From Chromohalobacter nigrandesensis (lineage in GTDB: Bacteria > Pseudomonadota > Gammaproteobacteria > Pseudomonadales > Halomonadaceae), in contig NZ_JAKGAM010000013.1 of assembly GCF_023061285.1 (NCBI RefSeq), forward strand, positions 49,579-113,578: 64,000 bases of DNA. Direction: 5' to 3'. Positions 7,744-15,554 of this stretch are shown in pieces. Position 1 is the first letter of the stretch, and each line of letters opens with the position of its first letter. Below the pieces are notes generated by a model. The model made no database searches, had not been told where the DNA came from, and was given only the letters and a program-made list of their open reading frames with translations. The translations under genes were made by a program, and so were the position numbers.

Positions 7744-10338
7744 CTATGGCGTTTCCTCCAGATACTCGCGCGCAGGCCGTCTTTCAAGCCAAACACTCAG
7801 TCCCGGCGCATCTGCCATGGCATTTACAAGAGCTGTTGCTGCTTCAGCCCTCCACGCCAAGTTTCCCGGTTCCTGAAAGCTCCTACGCAGTTCCCTGACC
7901 GTCACTAGAGCTTCTTCAGCCCATGCCCGGAACTCATCTAGCCCCCAATAAGCGACCCTCATGAGATGTGGCTGCGCTCCAGGCATGGCCTTCTTGGCTG
8001 GTGTCACAAGCACAGGCTGAATAATTCGTGCATCTACGGCATCCTTCACATGATCTCGGATCCAATCCGGGTGTGAAGCCGCCTGTCGCACCTTAGTCGC
8101 GTCAATTACGGCTGTACTTGGGTTAGCATTGGCATGATCCTCAAAAACGATAACCACATCACCAACTTGCCACCAGGGATCGGGGGAAGCATCAGTCTCG
8201 CGCTTGCCCGCCACAAAACCGAGATGTTCGCCTAGCAGCACCTGCGCCTGCTCAAATGAGGCACCATCTTGGAGTCCGTCACGAATCTTCTTCTCTTGCG
8301 CCGAAAACGCGCGGTTATGGACCGTACCTAGCTTCTGTAGGTAGGCCTCAAGACGCTCTACCTGTAGCTGGATAACTGTATCATCTTGTTCATCGGCTGT
8401 TGGCGGTTCATCGCGCCCATGCGCCAGTTCGACGAGCCAAGGAATACCCGCTGCCGCGTCTTTCGCCTTTTTGAACTGCTCTCTTGCCTGCACACCTAAG
8501 TCGGCATATTTTTGTGCGGATGCAAGTTCGGCTGCACTTCCTGCAAGGTAATGCCATAGTGCTCGATAACCCCGAAGCTCACTATTGTTTAGCCCACCAA
8601 GCACTTCTCGAGCAGCCTCATATGCTTCCGGGTAGTCCTGCCCCCACATTGCCTGCTGCCAGACTATCTCATGCTTCACGATTGAGGATAACTCACCCAT
8701 TGCGGGAAAAGGCTCCTGAACTGCATTGCCCCTGGCTTCTAGAATAATTTCATTTGCCTCTTCCCATTCCGACTCATGCTCAAGGAATATTTCGAAGTTT
8801 TCCTTGATGGTTTCCGCGCTGACTTCGCTCGACTGCTCCACCCCAAACTCAAGCTCAGCTTGCAATTCAGGATGAAAATGCTTCCGTCTGCGTCGATCCG
8901 TTAGGTAGGCTGGAAGGTCCTCCCCCGTGACCACAACCGCTGAATAATCATTGAGGCCTCGAGTACACCTGCCGACCGCTTGGAGCACACGGGTTTGAAC
9001 CCTTTCATTAAATAGAAGATTGGCTCCCATTCGAGTCATGAGGAACCGCTCCTGAAGGTTAGTTGCTCTCGGCAAACCTTCGACAAACAACAGACGACAG
9101 TCGTGATTCGGAAAGTCGATTCCATCGTAGCGGTTAGCTATCACTGCTACCGCACCTTCTTTATCTACGAAACCTGAACGGCTAGACTCAAGATCTTCCG
9201 CAGTAAAAACTGGGAATTTCAGCATAGAGCCCACATCTTCTCGAATGTTCTCTGCAGCCTCATTGGTTGGTGTTAACACGAGGCTTCGACCTGCTTTTCT
9301 CATTAGAGAACGACGTAAATCTAGGGTTTCATCCTCTGCCAAAGATCTTTCCGGAAAGATGAAAAATCGACGACCTATCCCTTGGCGATCCCACCCTTCA
9401 GGAATAGGTAAGCGAGTGATATTTGTGCGCCCTGTGAGCCGCTCTAGGTCTCCGCCTGCCCCCAAAGTGGCGGACATGAAAATTCTCTGCTTTGCCCCTG
9501 CGAACGGACGGTGCGTCCATGTCGGAGGTATTAGTGGCCTAATCATCACTTCTGAACATGTGACATACAACTGGCAAGCCGCGAGATTATCCTCGAGCAT
9601 GCTCCACGCGTAACGCTGATCGCTTTCACGTATATTCTGAGATATAACTGACTGCAATTCTTGGGCGATTTCTGCCAATTTATAGCTTGGGATCTTATCG
9701 ACCCATGTCATATCCTCAAAGCCAATTCTCTCCCCAATCATGCGGGCATAGCTGACCTCTGACAACTTCCCCTTAAGAACTCCAGCGACAGCATAGAACA
9801 AACCCTCATCTTCACCAGAACGACGAATATTAACCGTCCACTGGCTCGCAATATAATTCTCCGACGCATGAGCATCGTCGACGAGTACAATATCCGGATC
9901 CTCAAAAAACGGGTTAGTGTTGAACAGGCTGCTGTAGGTAGTAACCGCCACTTTGTTTCCATCTAAGTAGGCGGCTTTCGCACTTGGTGTGTAGTTCTTT
10001 ACAGAGCCAGTAAAGGCCTGCACAGACAACCCATACTTATCGTCCGCTTCATCAGCCACTTGACTCACAAGCTGTCTGGTAGGACAAAGATAGACTACGC
10101 GCTCGCCGTACTTTCTCCGTCGCCATTCAGCGAGCAAAAGCCCAACGAGAGTTTTTCCACTACCAGTTGGCAACTGAAGAGCTACGTCTGATGCGCCTAG
10201 CGCTTCGGTTACGTATGTTCGGAGAACCTGTCCTTGATGATCATATAGGCTCGGATGCTTGCGGCGAGGAAGATCTCGAAATAGCCGATCCGGACTCTCA
10301 GGGACAGGAACGTGTGCGGAAGGTTTTTTAAACGCCAT
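7744..10338 (-). CDS. Superfamily 2 (DinG/XPD-like) helicase, probable defence helicase
   Basis: 864 residues. Walker A PTGSGKT is at 57-63, VYLCPTRQL follows (motif Ia), DDAH at 154-157 is the Walker B variant, MSAT at 288-291 is motif III, the DinG/XPD-style block NRYDGIDFP is at 402-410 with GLPRATNLQERF just after, and motif VI QAVGRCTRG is at 453-461. The C-terminal 350 residues are helical and unrecognised. No Fe-S cysteine cluster is evident between motifs I and II. TGAGGATTT precedes the ATG. The nearest downstream gene on the same strand is the DUF4365 protein, beyond the IS30 copy. A helicase plus nuclease-like pair is a common antiviral arrangement, but I cannot match this pair to a named system. 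Confidence 0.75.
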   Translation of the reverse strand: MAFKKPSAHVPVPESPDRLFRDLPRRKHPSLYDHQGQVLRTYVTEALGASDVALQLPTGSGKTLVGLLLAEWRRRKYGERVVYLCPTRQLVSQVADEADDKYGLSVQAFTGSVKNYTPSAKAAYLDGNKVAVTTYSSLFNTNPFFEDPDIVLVDDAHASENYIASQWTVNIRRSGEDEGLFYAVAGVLKGKLSEVSYARMIGERIGFEDMTWVDKIPSYKLAEIAQELQSVISQNIRESDQRYAWSMLEDNLAACQLYVTCSEVMIRPLIPPTWTHRPFAGAKQRIFMSATLGAGGDLERLTGRTNITRLPIPEGWDRQGIGRRFFIFPERSLAEDETLDLRRSLMRKAGRSLVLTPTNEAAENIREDVGSMLKFPVFTAEDLESSRSGFVDKEGAVAVIANRYDGIDFPNHDCRLLFVEGLPRATNLQERFLMTRMGANLLFNERVQTRVLQAVGRCTRGLNDYSAVVVTGEDLPAYLTDRRRRKHFHPELQAELEFGVEQSSEVSAETIKENFEIFLEHESEWEEANEIILEARGNAVQEPFPAMGELSSIVKHEIVWQQAMWGQDYPEAYEAAREVLGGLNNSELRGYRALWHYLAGSAAELASAQKYADLGVQAREQFKKAKDAAAGIPWLVELAHGRDEPPTADEQDDTVIQLQVERLEAYLQKLGTVHNRAFSAQEKKIRDGLQDGASFEQAQVLLGEHLGFVAGKRETDASPDPWWQVGDVVIVFEDHANANPSTAVIDATKVRQAASHPDWIRDHVKDAVDARIIQPVLVTPAKKAMPGAQPHLMRVAYWGLDEFRAWAEEALVTVRELRRSFQEPGNLAWRAEAATALVNAMADAPGLSVWLERRPAREYLEETP

Positions 10339-10786
10339 AAATCCTCATCATAGCTAATATTAAAGATCTACACCAACGTATTCCAAGCGCCGACAGTGGC
10401 GTGTTCGGCTCAGTTGTAATGTAATGCCAAGAATTTTAAAAAATAGAAATCATCATGTGTTCATGGTGGCCCCCACACAACAAAATCAGATGCTGACCAT
10501 CTGCTCTGACATGACCGCTTTGGGTCGAAAGCGGACTTTCACCTTACCCAGCCACACTACTGTGCGGAATATCATCCTTTCCCTGCGACTCGCTACGCGT
10601 TGTTCTCCTTGTACTTCCTATCGGCCGCTAGCTTTGGGGGTTAACCCTACTTAGCCTTTCTCGGTAACGTTTTGCAATAGGACTTAACCTACAGATTTGG
10701 GAAATCACAGATCGGGGCAACGCTCATCAGCCCGCTCGGCCACTCATCGCGCAGAAGGGGGCCAAACCATCGCGACGGCTACTCGG
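10339..10786. other. Intergenic stretch with one small hairpin
   Basis: About 450 bases between the helicase start and the XRE regulator stop. No credible gene. A hairpin CCGCTTT-GGGTCG-AAAGCGG lies at 10515-10534 inside a frame reading MTALGRKRTF; I take the frame as chance coding over a structured repeat. The helicase promoter should lie here but no strong sigma70 match stands out. Confidence 0.5.
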
Positions 10787-11638
10787 CTATTCCCCGACTT
10801 CCCCAGTCACCCAGCGGGCGAAGGCTTCGGCCTGAGGATCCGTCTCCTGAACGGCATAGATCACCAAGCGCAGGTGCCGGCCTTCGTCGACGATCAGGCT
10901 GGTGTGCTCGAAGCCGATCTTGCCTAGCCCATTTAGGTCGAGCGCGCGTACACCCTGGCAAGGTGCGTCCACGTCGTGGCGGTGCCACCACTGGCGAAAC
11001 TCGGGAGAGTGCGCGGTGAGTTCCTTCACCAAGTTGCCGATGGCGGGGTCGCCATCCGCCCGCGCGTAGTCACGTCGGAAGCTGGAGAGTATGCGTGGCG
11101 CCTGGGTCTGCCAGTCGGCAATGACCCGGCGCAGCTCGGCGTCGGTGAACAGCATCCATAGCAGATTGCGATACTCGGCTGGCTGACGGTCGAAGCCGAA
11201 TACCCTCGCCGCTGCATCATTCCACGCCAGTACGTCCCAACGCAGGTTCAGCACGTAGCTGGGACGTGTCGTCAGGTCGTCCATCAGGCGTTTCACCAGA
11301 GGCGGCACCTGACACCAGGTCTTGCCCGGCTCGACCGGTGGCCGCTGATGAGTCAGCAGGAATAGATGGTGCCGCTCCGCCGCGTCCAGTTGTAATGCTC
11401 GGGACAGGCTATCGAGAAAGGCCGACGACACGCCGATCTCGCGCCCCTGCTCCAACCAGGTGTACCAGGTCACCCCCACTCCCGAGAGTGCCGCGACTTC
11501 CTCGCGCCGCAGCCCCGGCGTGCGCCGACGCGTCCCCGCCGGGAGGCCTACCGACTCGGGCGAGATCCGCTCACGGCGGGTACGTAGAAATTCGGCGAGT
11601 TCCTGGCGCGTGCGGTCTAGCGTACGCTCCTGAGCCAT
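10787..11638 (-). CDS. XRE-family regulator with MmyB-like ligand-binding domain
   Basis: 283 residues. An N-terminal helix-turn-helix of the XRE type (LGLRREEVAALSGVG-like core: TPGLRREEVAALSGVGVTWY) is followed by the MmyB-type domain, with the typical WDVLAWNDAAARVFG, LLWMLFTDAELR and GLGKIGFEHTSL segments. MmyB-like domains bind small hydrophobic ligands. The ATG at 11638 has GAGGCAACAGC before it; an upstream extension of the frame looks non-coding. It is divergent from an MFS exporter with about 110 bases between starts, so it most likely controls that exporter. The ligand is unknown. Confidence 0.85.
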   Translation of the reverse strand: MAQERTLDRTRQELAEFLRTRRERISPESVGLPAGTRRRTPGLRREEVAALSGVGVTWYTWLEQGREIGVSSAFLDSLSRALQLDAAERHHLFLLTHQRPPVEPGKTWCQVPPLVKRLMDDLTTRPSYVLNLRWDVLAWNDAAARVFGFDRQPAEYRNLLWMLFTDAELRRVIADWQTQAPRILSSFRRDYARADGDPAIGNLVKELTAHSPEFRQWWHRHDVDAPCQGVRALDLNGLGKIGFEHTSLIVDEGRHLRLVIYAVQETDPQAEAFARWVTGEVGE

Positions 11639-11748
11639 GCTGTTGCCTCGAGTAATAGCATAAAGGGTTAAATTGTAACCCTCTAAAGCCAGCCGCACAC
11701 TCCGCGTACTCCCCTGCACCGCCATTCGACATATCGAGGAAAGTACAG

Positions 11749-12930
11749 ATGACACGCGGAACACATAGCACCACCTATCTGGTGGCCATCGGCGCCTTCG
11801 CGCTGGGCATGGCCTCTTACGTTACCGCCGGGCTGATCCCGATGATTCAGGCCGACTTCACGGTCTCCGTCTCCGTGGCGGCCCAACTGGTCACCGCCTT
11901 CACGCTGGCTTACGGGCTGGGTTCGCCATTGTGTGTCGCCCTGCTGCCCGCGCATCACCAGCGCGACGGCCTGTTTCTGATGCTGGGGTTGTTCGTGATC
12001 GCCAACGCAGCGAGCGCGCTGACGACGAGCCTCACCGCCCTGATGGCCTGGCGCGTGCTGGCCGGCATGGCGGCAGGTACCTATCTCGCCATCGGTATTG
12101 CGGCGGCCGTTGGCGTGGCACCGGCGGAGGCACGCGGCAAGACGATCTCGATCATCATGGGCGGTATGGCGAGCGGCACCGTTCTCGGCGTGCCACTCGG
12201 CCTGCTGCTGGCAGAGCGTTGGGGCTGGCAAGCCGCCCTGTGGCTGATTGCAGTGATCGGGTTGGTGGCGCTGATTGGCCTGATTTGCCGGCTACCGCCC
12301 ATGCCCGCCGCCCAGGTGGTGCCGATGCGACGCAAGCTCTCCATTCTGGTTGATCGCCGGGTCATCGGCCTGCTCGGCATCTCCCTGCTGGCCGCCATCG
12401 CCAGCCTGGGCATGTACACCTTCATCGCGCCGCTGATCGGCGCCCACGGCGAGCGCTCGGTGACGCCCTATCTATGGGTGTGGGGCGTGGGTGGGGTGCT
12501 CGGCAGCTTCTTGATCGGCACGCTGGTCGACCGCTTCTCAGGCCCCAGACTCACCTTCGCCATCATGCTGCTATTAGGTATCGCGCTGATCGCCCTGCCA
12601 CTGCTGCTCAGCATCAGCCCCTGGCTGGCGCTGATCCCGCTTGCGCTGTGGGGCGCCGTGGGCTGGGCACTGCAGGTCCCCCAGAACAACGAGTTGATGA
12701 AAGCCCGCGAATCCCAGGGCGACGGCAATCTTGCGGTGGCCTTGAACGAATCCGCGCTCTATCTCGGCAGCGCCCTTGGTGCCTCACTCGGTGGCCTGGC
12801 CCTGGCGCTGCAGATGCCTGTCGACCTGCTCTCCATCGTCGCCGGGCTCGTGGCGCTCTCGGGCATGGGCGTGCAGGCATGGCTATGGAAGCGAACTCAT
12901 GCACGCGGCATGGCCTGCCCCGATTCGTGA
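11749..12930 (+). CDS. MFS transporter (DHA1-type exporter)
   Basis: 393 residues with twelve predicted membrane helices. The N-terminal half shows GMASYVTAGLIPMIQADF and the loop after helix 2. The conserved helix-5 motif is visible in MASGTVLGVPLGLLLAERWGW, as in AraJ/YdhP-like DHA1 exporters of sugars and drugs. GAGGAAAGTACAG precedes the ATG. It is divergent from the XRE regulator. A diverged partial copy of its 3' third lies at 13737-13907 beyond the hip remnant, showing that a duplication or rearrangement has occurred here. Confidence 0.85.
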   Translation: MTRGTHSTTYLVAIGAFALGMASYVTAGLIPMIQADFTVSVSVAAQLVTAFTLAYGLGSPLCVALLPAHHQRDGLFLMLGLFVIANAASALTTSLTALMAWRVLAGMAAGTYLAIGIAAAVGVAPAEARGKTISIIMGGMASGTVLGVPLGLLLAERWGWQAALWLIAVIGLVALIGLICRLPPMPAAQVVPMRRKLSILVDRRVIGLLGISLLAAIASLGMYTFIAPLIGAHGERSVTPYLWVWGVGGVLGSFLIGTLVDRFSGPRLTFAIMLLLGIALIALPLLLSISPWLALIPLALWGAVGWALQVPQNNELMKARESQGDGNLAVALNESALYLGSALGASLGGLALALQMPVDLLSIVAGLVALSGMGVQAWLWKRTHARGMACPDS

Positions 12931-13048
12931 ACTCACCACACCCGTGGCACAGAGCGCCGCCGACTAGGCAGCGTTCAGTGCTGCCAAAGACGATCATGTA
13001 GCCGAGATAGTGCTGGTCGCGGGCCGAGGCCTTCGCCGCAGTAGCTGT

Positions 13049-13285
13049 TCAAGAACTGCCAGCCGGCAAACAGCCAGCGGTCGGTTCGATCAGACCGCGA
13101 CGCAGTGGCAGTTCGGGGTCATAGATAGGAATCGCCCCATCGCGCGCCAGGTAGCTGGCGCCATAGTTGAAGCTGTAGCTATCGCCGTGCTGCATGACGC
13201 GACCGGCCACCACGGGTTGCGTCTCTCCCGGCAACCAGATCCAGACATAGGCCTCGCGTGGCGTCGTCAGCCTAGAAGTCATCAT
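13049..13285 (-). pseudogene. Truncated HipA-type toxin (N-terminal domain only)
   Basis: 78 codons encoding the N-terminal domain of HipA kinases: YVWIWLPGETQPVVAGRV, then SYSFNYGASYLAR and IPIYDPELPLRRGLIEP. A full HipA is about 400-440 residues and carries its Ser/Thr kinase core after this point; here the frame stops at 13049 and no kinase motif follows before the MFS gene end. The start overlaps the end of the upstream hipB-like gene by 14 bases, the usual hipBA coupling. The kinase is lost, so the toxin should be dead. Confidence 0.75.
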
Positions 13286-13610
13286 CGACCTCCTGCCTGC
13301 TCTGGCGAACCCGCTTCGGCAGCAGCGTCAGTCTTTCTTCGAGGCGGGCATCGTGTATCGCACCCACCCGGTCATCGAAGTCGAACAGGCGCCCCCCTAC
13401 GAGTGTGGAGACTTCGAAGACGACGCCGATCTCGGTACCGGCTTCGCCCTTTTCGATGTTGCGGAGGGTCTTACGCGAGATACCTGCGCGTTCAGACAGG
13501 TCGGCAGCGGTGAGTTCACGATCCAAGCGGCCAGCCTTGATCAGCTTGCCAAGGACCGAGAGTGTCTGCTGAGTGACGCGAGAGTAGCTGCGTGGCCGCT
13601 TCATTGCCAT
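13272..13610 (-). CDS. hipB: HipB-like XRE antitoxin
   Basis: 112 residues. The helix-turn-helix is LTAADLSERAGISRKTLRNI followed by EKGEAGTEIGVVFEVSTLVG, the standard HipB/XRE pattern in which the DNA-binding helix carries the SRKTLRNIE segment. A second in-frame ATG at 13604 is an equally possible start. It would normally bind and neutralise HipA and repress the operon. Here HipA is truncated, so this is an orphan antitoxin that may still act as a repressor. The gene looks intact. Confidence 0.75.
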   Translation of the reverse strand: MAMKRPRSYSRVTQQTLSVLGKLIKAGRLDRELTAADLSERAGISRKTLRNIEKGEAGTEIGVVFEVSTLVGGRLFDFDDRVGAIHDARLEERLTLLPKRVRQSRQEVDDDF

Positions 13611-13736
13611 CTCGTCAAATTGGGTATTTTAAGACTCATTAGACAGCTTGTAGGTATTCAAGTCCCCACTACGAGACAACCTGCATGAGGTAGCAAAAAA
13701 AGATGATCATCACCTGACCCAATCCCGCTATGGAGC

Positions 13737-13907
13737 GCTGTCGGCTGGGCACTGCAGGTGCCCCAGAGCAACGAGTTGATGAAGGCCCGCGGCGCCCAGG
13801 GCGACGGCAATCTCGCGATGGCCTTGACGAACCCGCGCTCTATCGACAGCGCCCTCGACGCCTCGCTCGGTGGGGTCGGCCTAGCGATGCAGATGCCTAC
13901 CCACAGT
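13737..13907 (+). pseudogene. Decayed partial duplicate of the MFS transporter gene
   Basis: The stretch from GGCTGGGCACTGCAGGTGCC to CAGATGCCTAC matches, with scattered changes and a few single-base or three-base gaps, the 3' part of the intact MFS gene at about 12660-12825. Shared landmarks are CAACGAGTTGATGAA and CAGGGCGACGGCAATCT. The reading frame is broken, and no start or end of the gene is present. The hipBA remnant lies between the two copies, so the fragment records a duplication or recombination around the toxin module. The rest of 13611-14130 has no gene. Confidence 0.75.
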
Positions 13908-14064
13908 CCTGAAGAGGGTCACTTCAAATACTGCTAGGAACCTTATTATGCAGAATAACCAGATTACAAAACACTGCTTATAAGAATAAAATCTAATAAC
14001 CGTTAAAAAACATAAAGAAGGACATTACACAGAAAAAAGTTTAGGGCTTACACATCATTGAAAA

Positions 14065-14092
14065 TTGACCAAACGACTGGGCGTTATATTCT
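14065..14092 (+). promoter_or_regulatory. Possible sigma70 promoter of the AT-rich cluster
   Basis: TTGACC (14065-14070) and TATTCT (14087-14092) are 16 bases apart and about 40 bases before the decarboxylase start. The match is five of six and four of six. The region is AT-rich, so chance hexamers are common. Confidence 0.3.
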
Positions 14093-14136
14093 TAATTTAG
14101 AATTCTATTTAAACCAGTCAACGTAAAGGCATGACA

Positions 14137-15531
14137 ATGACTTACCCAATCTATTTTTATAGCGCAGCACATAGTGCAATGCTTAAGCAGTTAATTTCCT
14201 TCCACACACTACCTCTTAGTAATATAAAAGCTCTCAGTAATTCGAGATTCGAGGATAAATATCTTGACCTTATGTCTTCGAATTATGAAATGAGCGTTAC
14301 AGAGCCATTCATTGACTCAATAGCCTCCTTGAACTCTGTATTAAAGGATGCCGAAAAAGAAGCCTCCAGAACATTCGGTACAGATTCAACACTTTTTATA
14401 TGCTCTGGATCTACAGTTTCAAACCAAATTGCCGTTGCAGCATCTTGCAGCAGTGAAAGCAGAATAATTATACAAAAGGGCCTACATCAATCATTTCATT
14501 TCACAATCAATTCGACCCAGGTGAAGAAGAAAACCTACATTGATGATATCGAGATTGATGAGACAACTGGAAAGACATCCCTAAACGTAAAGGCAATGCT
14601 TGATGAGATCATATGCGCAGAAGAGAATGGAAATGGCTATGACGTTGCTATTATCAACAGCCAAACTTATGAAGGCATACAGCAAAAACTGGACGAGATA
14701 CTTCCCCTGCTTCTTAAGCATGGCCCATCTCTCAAGAAGATAATCATCGACGAAGCTTGGGGTGCGTGGTCCAACTTCTCCACTAGTCTTTCACGGCATT
14801 GTGCGATTGATGCTGCGAAAAATCTCAGAAATAAATATGAAGTCGATTTTGTAGTCACTCACTCAGCTCACAAGTCGCTATTTGCATGCAGACAAGCAAG
14901 TTACTTACATTGCATTGGGGGTGAGGAAGCCATCGAAAAACTCAAACAAATGCGATACCGACTTCATACTACCTCACCCAACTATAGACACCTCACAAGC
15001 CTAGACCTGGCCCAGTGCCATGCTCGTATAGAAGGCAGAATGTTTTCTGACCGAGCGGAAGCCAACGCACGACTTCTTAAAAAATTAGTTAAAGAGAAGC
15101 TTACGTCTTTTTCAGTAATCAGCAGTCCCAAAGCAGACTCTATAGCACAGCAAAATTACGCGACTAGTGACGAAACCAAGGTGTGGCTGAATATTAGCGA
15201 ACTGAACATCGCTGGCAGACGGTTGCGGGAAGTTCTCTACAAAGAGCACAACATATATATAAGCAGGTACACTGAAAGCTGTGCTCTATTCAACATTCAT
15301 TTTGGCATCACTCAAGAAAACGTAATCACACTAATACGGGCCCTACAGAATGTTGAGGAAAAAAATAAATGGTGCATCGGCCAGCTTCGTGAGGACACTA
15401 TATCAAAATACTTTGTAGTACCGTATCCCCCAGGCGTGCCGATTGTAGTGCCCGGAGAAAGAATCTCAAAGGTGAGGCTTCAGAAAATCAAGAAATGTAT
15501 CGCATCTGGCGCAAGCATGAAATTACTTTGA
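14137..15531 (+). CDS. PLP-dependent Orn/Lys/Arg decarboxylase-like enzyme
   Basis: 464 residues, fold type I. The PLP lysine is in VVTHSAHKSLFACRQASYLH (Lys about 246), the layout of the bacterial ornithine/lysine/arginine decarboxylase major domain. The cofactor aspartate is in KIIIDEAWGAW, and an upstream QKGLHQSF block fits the ring-stacking region. It lacks the N-terminal response-regulator-like wing of CadA/AdiA, so it is a short form. ATG at 14137 is spaced seven bases from AAAGG; ATG at 14131 is also in frame. The gene is AT-rich against its surroundings and 23 bases from the next gene, an unusual ligase-transporter fusion. The substrate (an amino acid) is not predictable; aminotransferase chemistry cannot be excluded. 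Confidence 0.75.
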   Translation: MTYPIYFYSAAHSAMLKQLISFHTLPLSNIKALSNSRFEDKYLDLMSSNYEMSVTEPFIDSIASLNSVLKDAEKEASRTFGTDSTLFICSGSTVSNQIAVAASCSSESRIIIQKGLHQSFHFTINSTQVKKKTYIDDIEIDETTGKTSLNVKAMLDEIICAEENGNGYDVAIINSQTYEGIQQKLDEILPLLLKHGPSLKKIIIDEAWGAWSNFSTSLSRHCAIDAAKNLRNKYEVDFVVTHSAHKSLFACRQASYLHCIGGEEAIEKLKQMRYRLHTTSPNYRHLTSLDLAQCHARIEGRMFSDRAEANARLLKKLVKEKLTSFSVISSPKADSIAQQNYATSDETKVWLNISELNIAGRRLREVLYKEHNIYISRYTESCALFNIHFGITQENVITLIRALQNVEEKNKWCIGQLREDTISKYFVVPYPPGVPIVVPGERISKVRLQKIKKCIASGASMKLL

Positions 15532-15554
15532 ATACAAAACAAATGGAGTAAAAT

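Noticed and set aside
10424..10654. 76-codon plus-strand frame starting MPRILKNRNH
   Set aside because: It runs over a structured repeat (CCGCTTT/AAAGCGG) and shows no domain; coding by chance is more likely.
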